From NCBI GenBank assembly GCA_963853835.1, contig OY970834.1:37169257-37233256 (forward strand): a DNA stretch of 64,000 nucleotides. The letters are read 5' to 3'. How positions within the stretch are numbered: the stretch's first letter is position 1; every line of letters begins with the position of its first letter. The stretch comes from Calendula officinalis. Taxonomy: Eukaryota; Streptophyta; Magnoliopsida; Asterales; Asteraceae. This document shows, piece after piece, positions 36,302 through 47,204 of the stretch. Below the pieces are notes generated by a model. It did no database searches and was not told where the DNA came from. It was given only the letters and a program-made list of their open reading frames with translations. The translations under genes were made by a program, and so were the position numbers.

Positions 36302-36579
36302 GACCACTGCCAATGAGGGAGTCGGTTACCTACCGATGGCATGATAAGTCGGTTGGAGAGAGGATTTCAACTTTTGTGGCTGAGTGACGAGAGTAGACGA
36401 GTTTTGGTGGACCCAATGAGCATTTTAATAGGGTATTGTGTGTATGTTTTAGAATGGTCGGACCCAAAAAATTGAAGAGAATGAGTATTGATGACATGAA
36501 TGTAAATTGGAATTTCAGCTGATGTAACACTGATTTGACAAAATTTGAATTGTTGTTGACATCATTGTTAGCATCGGTC
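36302..36579. mobile_element. Tourist-like MITE (GACCACT family)
   Basis: A 278-bp unit with ends GACCACTGCCAATGA and GTTAGCATCGGTC (imperfectly inverted) and 3-bp TSD TTA (36299-36301 and 36580-36582). Related to the copy at 31744-32055. Confidence 0.7.
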
Positions 36580-37368
36580 TTATATATGAAAATGAACATT
36601 TTTGGATTTCACCACTATACACGGATAAACCAACTCGTTGAAAACATAAATTGAACCGTAAGGGCTCTCTAGATGAAAGAACAAATTATTGAACTATTAA
36701 AATGTCTGTTACGAACCAGATAACATTATGGCTTTATTTCAATACTATAAATGTAAAATAGTTTTACTTCAAAGTGACATGCATACTCTGCGCCTTTATC
36801 CCAGTTATGAATTATGATTTTACTTCAAATTTTCGCTAATGATTTTATAGATAAGCTTATTATTTATCCTTCAGTTTATATTAGTTGATACTATTAAACC
36901 ATGTGAATGATGAAGAGAAAAAACTCGTCAGGAACTCATTACTTCTCTTATTTTATTGGCACCAACTCATAAGTAGTTCTTCTTTCCAACTCTTCCTTCT
37001 TTTCTTCGGAAATGTGAAGAGATATGCATTGAGTTTGATGAGAGAGGGGGGAAAGATAGAACGAGGTGGAAAAGGAAGATATGAGAGAGATAAATACTTA
37101 TTTTTCCTTTCTAAAACTTCTATTAGTTTTTTTTTATTTATTTTCTTTTACTTTAAAAAAATTTGTTTTTACTTTTTAATAATATATAAGATTTGTATTA
37201 AATTAAAATAGGTGATTTGGCGGTAATTTGATAAAATTGAAGAGGGGAGGAAAAGTTAAAGTTGATGTGAACTTGTCAATTGGATAAAAAATGATGTAAT
37301 GTTGATATAATAAAATTAATGAATTAGAGATAAATAACTGTTTGGGAGAACCCTAAACATAAGATATA
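36580..37368. other. Intergenic, no gene seen
   Basis: AT-rich spacer. A purine-rich block near 37015-37085 creates a spurious ORF on the plus strand. No gene supported. Confidence 0.45.
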
Positions 37369-37631
37369 CTCCTTTCGTCCCACAAAAAACTTCTCATTTC
37401 ACTTTGGCACAAGTTTGGCTCGAGCTTTACATATAAGGCTCGAAACGAGCCGAGCTCGAGCTCCTTAAAACTTAAACGAGCCGAGCTCAAACCTAGTTGA
37501 GTTCGGGCTCGGCTCGGCTCATTTACACCCCTATATTTTATTATGTGGAGCCCATCAAATGTGAAATGAGAAGTTTTTGTTGGAATAAAAAGTTAGGATG
37601 AAATGAGAAGTTTTTTTTGGGACGGAGGGAG
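37369..37631. mobile_element. Stowaway MITE with an inserted GCTCGAGC-word repeat
   Basis: Ends CTCCTTTCGTCCCACAAAAA and TTTTTTTTGGGACGGAGGGAG with TA flanks. In the middle, 37420-37535 is a block of GGCTCGAGC/GAGCCGAGCTC words ending TTTACACCCCTATA. That block is absent from the sister MITEs and looks like the remnant of a word-repeat hAT-like element. Confidence 0.8.
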
Positions 37632-38446
37632 TATATGTTTGTTGCTCCAACTCTTCTTTGTTTATGTTGAAGAAGGGGGAAAACTAATAACCATAACAAT
37701 CACGTTAGTACCTTTTATTTAAAAGTAATTGACTAGTAAACAAAAGTATGAAAGAAATAGTCCAAATTAAAGAGTCGAGTTGAAGTAGAATAGTAGATGA
37801 TGACTGGAATGGGCACCAATAATTGTTATCCATGGTCCACCATCACTTTACTATTTTGATACTCTGTTTCATTAAGCACGTGGTAGATTTGATGCTCTAT
37901 TTTTGGAGTTTATTTTAATAACTAGCATTTAATTTACAAAAGTATACGTCATAATTGAATAGTAATTTTTGTTTGAGCTGAGGTTGACTAGGATGGGTTG
38001 TATTGTTTGTTATTGGACAAATAATGAATATATAAGAATCTTAAGTTATTATTCTTACAACTAATTGGTTTTAAGATGTAACCCTACAAATTTACATTCT
38101 GATTATGATAAATGTTAAATTTGACTTGATACATTCTTCGTCCTCTATACAATAGTTTTTCTTCAGTAATTTTAATCTCCCTCGAGGCGGGAAACGCCAT
38201 TACATACGCTCACTCGAGGCGGATGTCAAACAAGCATAACATGAATATGAAAGTTACAATCTTAATTTCAAAGCTAAACAAATTATATTGATACATTTGC
38301 TAACCTTGGATCGACGCTCTACTTCTCTTGATCACTTCTGACCAATTTCACCCCAACAAACTTGTCATTTACGGATATGACATGGCAATTTAACATGATA
38401 AAAAAATATACGAATAAAAAACCCGATATATTTACCATTTTCTGTA
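37632..38446. other. Downstream region of the ZIP gene
   Basis: AT-rich DNA past the stop codon of the minus-strand ZIP gene. CTCGAGGCGG occurs twice at 38172-38222. No gene. Confidence 0.4.
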
Positions 38447-40116
38447 TCATGACCAAATTGCAAGTAAAGCCATTAATCCAGCCCCAAGAAACAATGCAAT
38501 ATAAGACACCACTTGAAGCCTAACATTGCATCTCATCTTTGTACTCATAAAATCAGCAGCAATTAGGTCAACCAAAGCCATATAAACCAAAATGCCAGCA
38601 GATATAGACTCAAGTATTCCTTCAATTACAAGAGCTGCTGGACTATTAGCGTTGTAAAATGAGCATATAATTGTGCCTATACCGATACCCAAAGGGGTTG
38701 TTATGGCAAAAAAGCATGCCATTATAGTCGAATGAAGGGACCCGAGCTTTGCTTGAGAGATACAACCGCCTAGTGCAAACCCTTCAAAGAATTGATGGAA
38801 TGATAATGCTCCAAGCAAGGGCCGAATTGTACACGGACTTTGTGAAACGCCTAGTGAAAGTCCGATCATTATCGAATGCGATACGATTCCAAGTTCCAAT
38901 ACCTATCAAATTTAGATATGGTTTAGAAAAACTAATTGACGTTTTAAGAGAAATTAAGAGCGCTACATTATTAAAATAATACTCCAGTAACATAATTTTA
39001 GAATATTACTCCGTAGAAATTTATGCATTTTGAGTTTTTTTAACCTCTAGCTAAGACTATGTGTAAGGGATGACCAAATCTAATTTGGTTACTTCTACCA
39101 CCTCAGCGTCACATCAGATTTTTTCTCTTATGATCAAACACGTGACAAACCCCGACCAAACCCACGTAACAGTGACCAAACTTTCAATCAAACCTTAAAT
39201 TTGATTTTATTAGTACATGTACCAATTACCAACTATAATGCACAACCCCACTTCCATGTTTCAGGCGACCAAACGTTTGACAAATAAGCAAGGGTATGCC
39301 TCCCACAAATGACATGTAAGATCACCCTTTACGCATAGTCTAAATTACTCCGGTAGCATATTGTCTATAACAAGACTCGAACAGCCCAACTTGTTAAATT
39401 TTACCCATGAAAAGGAAAAAATGGACCGATATTTAAAAAAAGGTAGTAACTCAAGAAATGATCAAATTATAAACAACCTGTGAAACAACGACGTGCCGAA
39501 CACCGTCCTCATCATCGCCGCCAAAACCATGCGAATGCATATGCAAGTGCCCTTCGGAATGGTCATTTGATTCCTTATGATTATGACTATGATTTGCAGC
39601 ATGAGCATGCATCCCCACAATATGAATCCCACCATCTTCTTCTTCCCCAAACACCTTCTCAGAATCTATCAAAGATTCCGAATCCGATCCAACCAAATCA
39701 CGGTCGACTTCAACATTTTGGATTTTCTTCGCTTGCTTACTCTCATAGTACTGAGTACTAACAAAGTCAACAAGCAATGTGGTCAAAGCAGCCATCATTG
39801 CAATGAAACCCGAAAAGGGAAACCGAGCCCACGGGGTCTCGGGAAGACACGGGTTCGTTAATGCTTCCGTTGCTTCGGGTAGCATGTGCACGAATCCTGT
39901 GGCTAAGATTACACCAGCCGCAAAGGCTTTGGTGGTGAAAAAGAGATCTGAGTCGGTCTTCAGAAACCGCCACTTCTTGCCGACCAATGGGATGGTGACA
40001 CTTGTGATTCCGGCTAGAAGAATCACAGCAATTGCCACAAATTTAAGGGTAAAAGCAGATTTATCATCACGGCATGGGTCTAACTCGGGTGAGTCACTGC
40101 AACTAGCTGTTGACAT
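38447..40116 (-). CDS. ZIP family zinc/iron transporter
   Basis: Imports divalent metal (Zn2+, possibly Fe2+/Mn2+) into the cytosol through the plasma membrane. Two exons join in phase 0: 40116-39478 (213 codons, ends VVVSQ before GTTGTT) and 38902-38447 (151 codons, begins VLELGIVSHS after GATAG). Together they give about 364 residues, normal for plant ZIPs. There are three membrane segments, then a variable loop rich in His (HAHAANHSHNH, HLHMHSH) that may bind metal. TM4 has HSIMIGLSLG and TM5 HQFFEGFALGG, supplying the family's metal-site His/Glu. The start at 40116 leaves no obvious signal peptide. An upstream exon is possible, because TTTTCAG precedes the ATG by 16 bases in frame. The closest groups seem to be ZIP4/IRT3-like; this is not certain. 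Confidence 0.92.
39055..39340. mobile_element. Tourist-like MITE inside the ZIP intron
   Basis: A 286-bp unit with ends GACTATGTGTAAGGGATGA and ATCACCCTTTACGCATAGTC (inverted) and 3-bp TSD TAA (39052-39054 and 39341-39343). It occupies half of the 575-bp intron of the ZIP gene (38903-39477). The same family forms the outer shell of the nest at 26210-27999. Confidence 0.8.
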
Positions 40117-40765
40117 GGACTCAAAAAAGTTCCTGAAAAGAGCTCCTTTTAGGATCCAAAAAGTTGGTGATAATTAGTTGTGAGCTATAGTTTTCATAAC
40201 TAAGTAGTAAATGCTTAAGATAGAAGTGTTTAAAATGACATTCACACATATTAAGTAGTAAATGCTTAGGATAAAAAATAATCTCATGTTCGAGATCAAC
40301 ATGATCAGTAGTATCGTCTCACATTAAAAACCTGTGGGTCTAATTAAGGTTCCACTTATACTTCATAAAAAAGGTCAAAATATATTTTACCACATCGGAT
40401 TATTTACTACCTTGAATTATTAAAGGTGTAACATATATAGTACCATAAACTAAGAAAAATAGTTAATTTAGTACTCTACCTCACTAATTTAGTCTTGAAT
40501 TTACATCATATGTTTCTAATTTCAATACATTGAGATAAATATATATATTTTTTATTTCGTCAAAAGTTATAACGGAAGTAAATCATGTAAGAAAACACAA
40601 TACAATTAATGAGCCAGGGTACTAAATTGACAATTTTTTCAATTTCAAAGTATCATGTTTCAACTTTAATAGTTATGAGTAGTAGAAGAAATAGTCAATA
40701 AGTTCAGGGTATTAACATATATTTTAACCTAAAATAAAAACTAGTAGGTAGACTCCAAAATTATA
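40117..40765. other. Upstream region of the ZIP gene with an inverted-repeat element
   Basis: Presumed promoter of the ZIP gene. About 40395-40690 is an inverted-repeat element: AGTTAATTTAGTACTCTACC on the left and CAGGGTACTAAATTGACAAT on the right. It is related to 6716-6945. No zinc-deficiency element (TGTCGACA) was found here. Confidence 0.45.
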
Positions 40766-41066
40766 CTTCCTCCGATTTAAAATAAGTGCTACACTTTGGG
40801 TTTTCACAGTTTTTGAGGCAAAAGATTATAATGATGGTTAAATTAGATTAATTGAATAGTTAGTGGATAATTGGTCCCACACCTTTTGAATAAAGTGGGG
40901 TTAATGATGTTTAAAAGTAAAATGTAAGAGTAATGTGTCATTTCACTATGTTGAAGTAGATAATTAGTGGGTGTGTGTCCTACTATTTTTTTTTGCCAAA
41001 AGTGTAGCACTAATTTTGAATCATCCATATAAGAAAAGTGTAACACTTATTTTGAATCGGAGAAAG
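40766..41066. mobile_element. Stowaway-like MITE (CTTCCTCCGATTTAAAATAA family)
   Basis: A 301-bp unit with ends CTTCCTCCGATTTAAAATAA and TTATTTTGAATCGGAGAAAG (inverted) and TA flanks. The inner words GTGCTACACTT and AAGTGTAACAC continue the inverted repeat. Confidence 0.82.
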
Positions 41067-42636
41067 TATTATTTATGAATTATGATTTTAGAGTAAAATA
41101 ATTATTTCCTTTAACATTAGAGTTACAATTTTGTCAAGTGTCAACCAAGAAATATTTTTTTTTCCAATTATAACTTATTATTTAAAAATAGAAGTTTAAC
41201 CCTTTCAAGTTTCCACAAACTAGAACCAAACATGCTACTCATGGGCTCCTTCAATTATTCTTATTGGTTGTGCATATTGATTTATGATTTGACTACTAAT
41301 CCACAATTCCATTTTTTAATTTTTTTTTCCCCCAAACAAAAAGGCATATTCCCTTGGCACAAAATTGATTCTTCTAATAATGACAACATTGACATTATAA
41401 TAATAAATGCTTTTTATAAGAATGCGACATCCTTTTGTTAATGACTAAAGTTTTCTATGTGAAAATATAATACTACTTTCACTCTAGGGGATATCATTGG
41501 TGTTATTGACAACATCTAAATTATGTACAGACATATGTAGAAAATAAAATAAAAGTGACATTTTAACCCTTCAGTTTTTTTTAAATGCAGATAATGCGGC
41601 GGGTACCTGTAACTATATTTCGAAGTGACGACAGTATCGGTGGTGGTGGCAATAGCGATGGATGATGAGTGGTGGTGCGTAGTGATGATAGGTGCCGACA
41701 TTAGTGATGATAGTACGTAGTGGGGCATATAATAATATGTGCTTTGTTGATCACAAGTTATTTACGGCAAGTAAAAAAATGAAAGTTGAACTAAATTGGG
41801 CCTTTTTATTACTGGTAGGATCAGATCCGAAATTTGTCTTTTTTTGTGGAAGTAAATATGTGCCGTTTAAATAGAGAAATGATGGTGTGGTTCTGGTGAC
41901 GTTAAAGGTTATATTTATTAGTATCTGGAATAAATCAAAGTAATCAAGTAGTTGAAGTGATTAACACACACACCTAAGTCCCAAATGGTCACGGGTTCGA
42001 TTCCCATAAGCTGCATTTTTATTCTTTTTTGTCTTTTAAAGCATTTAGACCTACTAATATTAGAAGATCTTATAAATTCTTAATAATAGTATAGATATGA
42101 AGCTTTCAGAATTAAATTCACACATTTAAAAAAAATATATATTATTTTCTACTAAATCTACATATTTTATCAATCTACTTATAGAATGATTGTCATGCGG
42201 AATACACTTATTATATTTCCTAATCTTTATCATTTGATTTGTACACTTTTATTGATTAAATGAGTAAAAAGATTTAATAGGAAGTAATATCATCTCTATA
42301 AATCAAATTATTCTTTTTTCTTTTAATTGGATTTTGAAAAGTAGAAAACGGGCCAATACTGCCATGTAACGCTAGCTTAGTCACATTATCTCCTTTGATT
42401 TTTTTCATCTCTAGCTACTTGCTAGAATATTTTATTAATTAAATACAGTTGCTCTGGAAAAAAAGATTAATATTAACAAATTGTTTTAGTTTCTCTCTTC
42501 TTTTCTTATAGTGTAAGTGTATTGTACTCTCTAGCTACTTGCTAGAAAACTTTTAAATTACAAATTGGGTGTACTCTAAGACTGACATTGGCAATAGGGT
42601 TAGAAAATGCACATGGAATTTTATAAGTGTTTCTTA
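41067..42636. other. Intergenic, no gene seen
   Basis: AT-rich spacer with one tRNA-like segment (41940-42020). A short repeat, CTCTAGCTACTTGCTAGAA, occurs near 42410 and 42529. No gene supported. Confidence 0.45.
41940..42020 (+). repeat. tRNA-derived SINE-like head
   Basis: A-box-like AAGTAGTTGAAGTGATTAA and B-box ACGGGTTCGATTCCC (41991-42005) lie about 45 bp apart, as in Pol III promoters. The arms do not fold as a convincing tRNA and the downstream part is T-rich. Likely a SINE fragment or tRNA relic. Confidence 0.4.
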
Positions 42637-43616
42637 TCACTCCGTTCGTTCCATAAAAAACTTCTCATTGTGGTGAGATCATTAATAATACTTTTGATTA
42701 AATTATAAGGTTGGATTGGAGAGAGAAAGATAATTAGTGGATATTAGTGGTGGACTCTTTTATAATAATAGTTTTTTTATTGTGTGGAACTAGAGGTGCA
42801 CAAACCGGTTTTTTTGGAAAACCGGTTCGGTTTAAAAACCGGATCGGATTTCTAAACCGAACCGGTTTTGGTCAACAAAAGTCAAAACCGGTTTTGGGAA
42901 AACCGGTTCGGTTTTAAACCGGTTTTACCATCGGATGTCAAAAACCGGTCCAAACCGGATCGGATCGGTTCCAAACCGGTTCGGATCGGATCGGTTTTAT
43001 CGGATCGGATCGGATCGGTTTTATCGGATCGGATCGGATCGGTTTTTCGGATCGGATCGGATCGGTTTTTCGGATCGGATCGGATCGGTTTTCGGTTTAA
43101 AAACCGGATTTCGGTTTGAAAACCGGTTTTAAAACCGGTTTTTTGTCCGGTTTTGTAACCGGTTCGATCCCAACGGCTATATATTCGAACGTTAGCATGC
43201 AATGGCTCTTTTTCTAACGGTACAATTTTGCAAACGGTACAATTTTCGGGCAAAACCGGTTTAAAAACCGGTTACAAAACCGGTGAAAAAACCGGTCCGG
43301 ACAAAACCGGTTGCAAAACCGGTGAAAAAACCGGTCCGGACAAAACCGGTGAAAAAACCGGTTCTAAAAAACCGGTTAAAAAACCGATCCGATCGCTAAA
43401 ATGCCAAACCGGTTGGGAACCGCCGGTTTATGTCTGATCCGGTATTTTCGACTACAAAACCGGTTTGAAACCGGTTTGAAACCGGTTTTTAAACCGGTTC
43501 GGTTAAAAATCCGGTTTTGTTGTGCACCTCTATGTGGAACCCATCAAATATAGGAAATGAGAAGTTTTTTGTAGGACAAAAATTTAGAGTGAAATGAGAA
43601 GTTTTTGGTGGTGGAG
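42637..43616. mobile_element. Stowaway MITE split by a hAT element
   Basis: Left part 42637-42790 (CACTCCGTTCGTTCCATAAAA) and right part 43541-43616 (GAAGTTTTTGGTGGTGGAG) are the two ends of a Stowaway of the CTCCCTCCGTCCC family, diverged, with TA-type flanks. It is interrupted by the hAT element at 42791-43532. Without the insert and one TSD copy it is about 230 bp. Confidence 0.7.
42791..43532. mobile_element. hAT element built of AACCGGTT and GGATCGGATC words
   Basis: A 742-bp insert with perfect 8-bp TSD TGTGGAAC (42783-42790 and 43533-43540) and inverted ends TAGAGGTGCACAA and TTGTGCACCTCTA, both diagnostic of hAT. The left half is dense in GGATCGGATCGGATCGGTTT. The right half is dense in AAAACCGGTT and CCGGTCCGGACAAAACCGG. 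ORFs in both strands here are repeat artefacts. Confidence 0.9.
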
Positions 43617-43649
43617 TATAATATATAGAATTAAATATGTTACTTTTAT

Positions 43650-44277
43650 GAGAATTGATTTGTTAAAGGCAAGCTTTAACATATCCAAGGCAAATTTAAT
43701 TTTTTGACATTTATACCCTTGCATACTTTTTACCCTTTTATTAACCCTAAACACCCTCATCACTTTGCCGTCTGCCAAAAAAAAATTACGTACGCATCCT
43801 TCTTGCTGTCATTTGAAAATTGCAGCCACCGTCATGTTAACAGTTGTTTGAGAAAGGTTTGTGAATAATTTATCCAATGACATAATTTTTAAAGTTCTGC
43901 GATTTTTTTCTTTGACATTTTACTACTTTATGTGATTGGAGAAAAATAAATTCCATAAGTTTTAAAAATCGGTAGATGCCCAAACATAAAGAGAAGATTT
44001 TCCATAAAGTAATAATATAACGGAATCCCTATTATGTGATTGGAGAAATAAATTCACAAACATTTCTCGAGCAAGAGTAGATATGGTGGTGGTGTATGCA
44101 ATTGTCAAATGATGGCAGAACAGTGTACGTATGAATTTTTTGGGTAGATGGCAAAGCATTTGATTAGGGTGTGGTTAGGGTTTAAAAAAAAGGATAAAAA
44201 TACATAAGGGTATAAATGTCAAAAAAGTTTTTTTTGCCTTAGATGTGTTTAAATTTGCCTTTAACAAATCAATTTCC
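43650..44277. mobile_element. Mutator-like MITE with long inverted repeats
   Basis: A 628-bp unit with 9-bp TSD TACTTTTAT (43641-43649 and 44278-44286). Ends GAGAATTGATTTGTTAAAGG and CCTTTAACAAATCAATTTCC are inverted. The arms continue inwards (GACATTTATACCCTTGCAT versus ATACATAAGGGTATAAATGTC). No transposase. Confidence 0.8.
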
Positions 44278-44479
44278 TACTTTTATAAATTGGAATATTA
44301 AAGAGTAAGTTGATAATTTCAAATTTTAAATAGTGTCACTTGACTTTTAAAAGGAAAACCCATTGCATACGCAAACTGAAACTCCAAGCAATCCCTCAAA
44401 CAGAGCAACCATGATCAAATCAAACCGACCCAATAAAGGGATTGAGTGTTGTTATATAAAGAAAGGGTCATCGAATTAC

Positions 44480-44641
44480 CTGGTGAAATTGAAACGTTTC
44501 CTTTAACTTTCTCTAGATTAAGCAAAGGGTACAACTCCTGAAACACAATTCAACAATGAATATAAGACTCAAATTTAACTAAAATTAAAGCAATCCAGTA
44601 ATTAAATATACTTTAAAAATAGAAACCTCAAGCGTCGACAT
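44480..44641 (-). pseudogene. Possible 5' end of a lost gene (two mini-exons)
   Basis: On the minus strand, ATG at 44641 opens MSTLE and meets a GTTTCT donor. After TGTTTCAG the frame continues ELYPLLNLEKVKGNVSISP (44537-44480) and meets GTAATTC. Phases agree, giving a 24-codon coding start followed by an open donor. No continuing exon is recognisable at lower coordinates. I do not recognise the protein. It may be a truncated gene or a chance pattern. Confidence 0.25.
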
Positions 44642-46299
44642 GATGTATTTGCGATAAATTACAAGGAGATTGTGGTTATAAATCGACTAACAGAAGATCG
44701 TGATGAGTTATGATTAGGAGGAAAATGTCGACATAATAGTTTCATAAATGGAAGGAAAAGGTGGAGAATTTATTCCGAGAGTTTGAGAGAAATTGTGTCG
44801 ACACACAGCTATGTTTGTTGTTAGATTTCTCTCTATTTGTAGTTTGTATTATTGGGTAAAATTTGCGTTTAAGGCCCTCTAAGTTTGGCTATTGAGTTAA
44901 CTTTGAACTTCATTTTGTATTTTTTACAAGTTTGGTTTGTGCTTATTTTATTGACTTTGTTGACACTTAGTCCTTCACATTTCACGTTTTTCTTTCTTGT
45001 GGTTGCATCGCCGATCAACGGAATCCAAATGTTAATAGGTTGTCGTCCTCAAATATAGCTCTTCATTGTAATTGTTCTCATTAACAGTTAGTTATGAATA
45101 TCGCATATTCGCATGACACGGTACTTGTCTTATTTATTTCATACAATATGTTGGTGATTTTTGTGTTACTCGCATGATAATGTGGAAGCGATCTAACATG
45201 CATATGGATATAATGGATATGAAGATCATGAGTTATGTTGATTTTACATGATAGAGGTATTTGATATTATTTTGAATTATAATTAGAAGGAAAGACACTG
45301 AAAGACCATAAAAATAAAAATTTTGCATTTAATCTTGAAAGAAGGGAGTGACTAATATATTTCTTGTTTATAGTGTTTTAAAAGTTAATAATCAAATCAT
45401 ATCAACTACTAAGATATTGTTTGATTTCGACTTAATTAATTCATAAATAACTTAATAATGTAAATAATCATTTTGTATATGTTTATGGCTTAGTTTGAAA
45501 AGTCATAGGGGTGTTATTTTCCCAATTAAGTCATAACATTTTTCTTTATGTATTTAACAACATATATAAACTACAAAAACGTTTTTTCGGGCTCTCCGTT
45601 TAAAAAAATGGTTGATTATATATGATATCTTATAGAATAAAATTTTGTTTTAAATTTTACTTTTCATTAAACATATGATAATATTGAGGTCTCGGTTTGT
45701 CTTAGAGACTTGAAGTATATCTACTAGTTTATGTTTTTTTTATGATAGTCATATCCAATAAAAATGTAAAAAGTAAATAATCAATTTATACCATTCATCA
45801 CGTGAAACAAACAAGAAGAATGGACCACTACTTAATTTATACAGACTCAACATATCCAAATAACACTTCAACCATACACAACTTAATTGTGTATTAAAAA
45901 CAAACAAGCCCTAATTTACATTGGGAAATTGATATTGAAGAACTATAAGGAAAGTTATGACCAACTTGATATTTGGGGTTCTAACATGTAAATGACCCAA
46001 AGTTGAAGGACCTGATGATATATTTAGACAGTCTGGAATAACATATAAATTATATGATGACATCAAGAGGCCATAAAACTGCGTGAGGTTTTAACTTTTA
46101 ATAAAGAGGACAATTTCATGCCGTTCCATAAACAATTCCTTGTGCGTGTATGACTATGACATCATGACATGAGTTTGCATTAAAATAAAAAATATTTGGA
46201 CGAAGTCTGAAAATTGATTGAGTTGCACTTTTATTAGTACCTTTTAATATTTTTTAAATAATAAATAATGAAATATATTAATAAAACAATTTATTGAAA
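44642..46299. other. Intergenic, no gene seen
   Basis: AT-rich spacer. GTCGACA occurs several times near 44630-44800. No gene supported. Confidence 0.45.
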
Positions 46300-46600
46300 A
46301 TTCCTATTTCTCAACTCTTACCATTTCATGATTCGGACCGGACCCAAGCACTCCATTAGTGGGCCGCTGTTGATTTGAAGATGAAGCCCAAGATGGACCA
46401 GACCAGTTAAAAGGGGGGGTCCATGAGACTGGGTAGTGCTGATTGGGCCGAGTAAATGAATAGGCCCATGGTGGTGGAATTTGCCAGTTGTACCCAGACC
46501 ACTGACCCCTTGCACCACCGGAAGTGTGATGTGGCGGCTGCCTCCTTGGCGGCTGTCCGGCAGATTTGTGCAAGAACGACCATTTTCTCGTACTCCACAG
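46300..46600 (-). pseudogene. Relic of a Copia-type Gag C-terminal region
   Basis: The minus strand reads a Trp/Pro/Tyr-rich stretch (GYNWQIPPPWAYSFTRPNQ, then NWSGPSWASSSNQQRP, then GVLGSGPNHE). Its composition and order resemble the linker next to the zinc-finger region in some plant Copia Gag proteins. No zinc knuckle, protease or LTR is attached. Fragment only, and the assignment is tentative. Confidence 0.35.
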
Positions 46601-46811
46601 CGGCTGTTGTGGTGATGGGAGTTGAACGCTTGGCTAAGTTTTTTAAAATGGCTTATTGACTTATTGGCTTTTTGAAAAGCTAAAATCAAGAAGGGTCGCA
46701 AATAATGTCTACCCTAGCTGGATTGATGCATGAGTTTTACTCTGTCTGGAGTTCGAATCCTGTAAACACCTCTTTGTGGAGCCAAATATGGGGGATTTTT
46801 CTCTGGGAATC

Positions 46812-47119
46812 TGATACGAACTATTTAGAATATGCACATGGCACACACGTGAGAGAAGCTAACGGAATTAACCAACTCTGATTGTTGTTACAGTTAGTTG
46901 AGTTAGATATAAATACATAGTTTGTAAGAATAGAGTTAGCTTTTGGGATTTGTTAATCAGTTTCTCTTTTTCAATTCTCTCTACTTGTAATCTTTGATTA
47001 CTGAATAAATCATTCGATTACTTGAACAAATCATTCGGATTTCCTTTCTTAACCTGGAATTCCTGTGTTTGTTTGTTCGATTCTCATTTCTTAATTGATT
47101 TCTGAATCGAATCATATCA
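46812..47119 (+). repeat. 5' LTR of the KH/PPR-carrying element
   Basis: A 308-bp LTR beginning TGATACGAACTATTTAG and ending AATCATATCA. It differs from the 3' copy at about four substitutions and one indel (for example GCACACACG here, GCACGCACG there). A TATA-like TATAAATACATAG near 46909 suggests the promoter. Confidence 0.93.
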
Positions 47120-47121
47120 AT

Positions 47122-47134
47122 TGGTATCAGAGCC
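47122..47134 (+). other. Primer-binding site, tRNA-Met type
   Basis: TGGTATCAGAGCC directly after the 5' LTR is complementary to the 3' end of initiator tRNA-Met, as in most plant LTR elements. Confidence 0.9.
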
Positions 47135-47204
47135 ACTTTTCTGGCCCAAAATTGACGACCGGAAGTATTAATTTTGACCTAAAATTGAGATATCAAGTTC
47201 ATCA

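Noticed and set aside
41991..42005. Possible tRNA gene (GGGTTCGATTCCC B box)
   Set aside because: No acceptor stem or anticodon arm can be folded around it; treated as SINE or tRNA relic.
42868..43437. Several ORFs with repeated GSDRI/KTGPDKTG peptides
   Set aside because: They are translations of the repeat words in the hAT element at 42791-43532, open in many frames at once.
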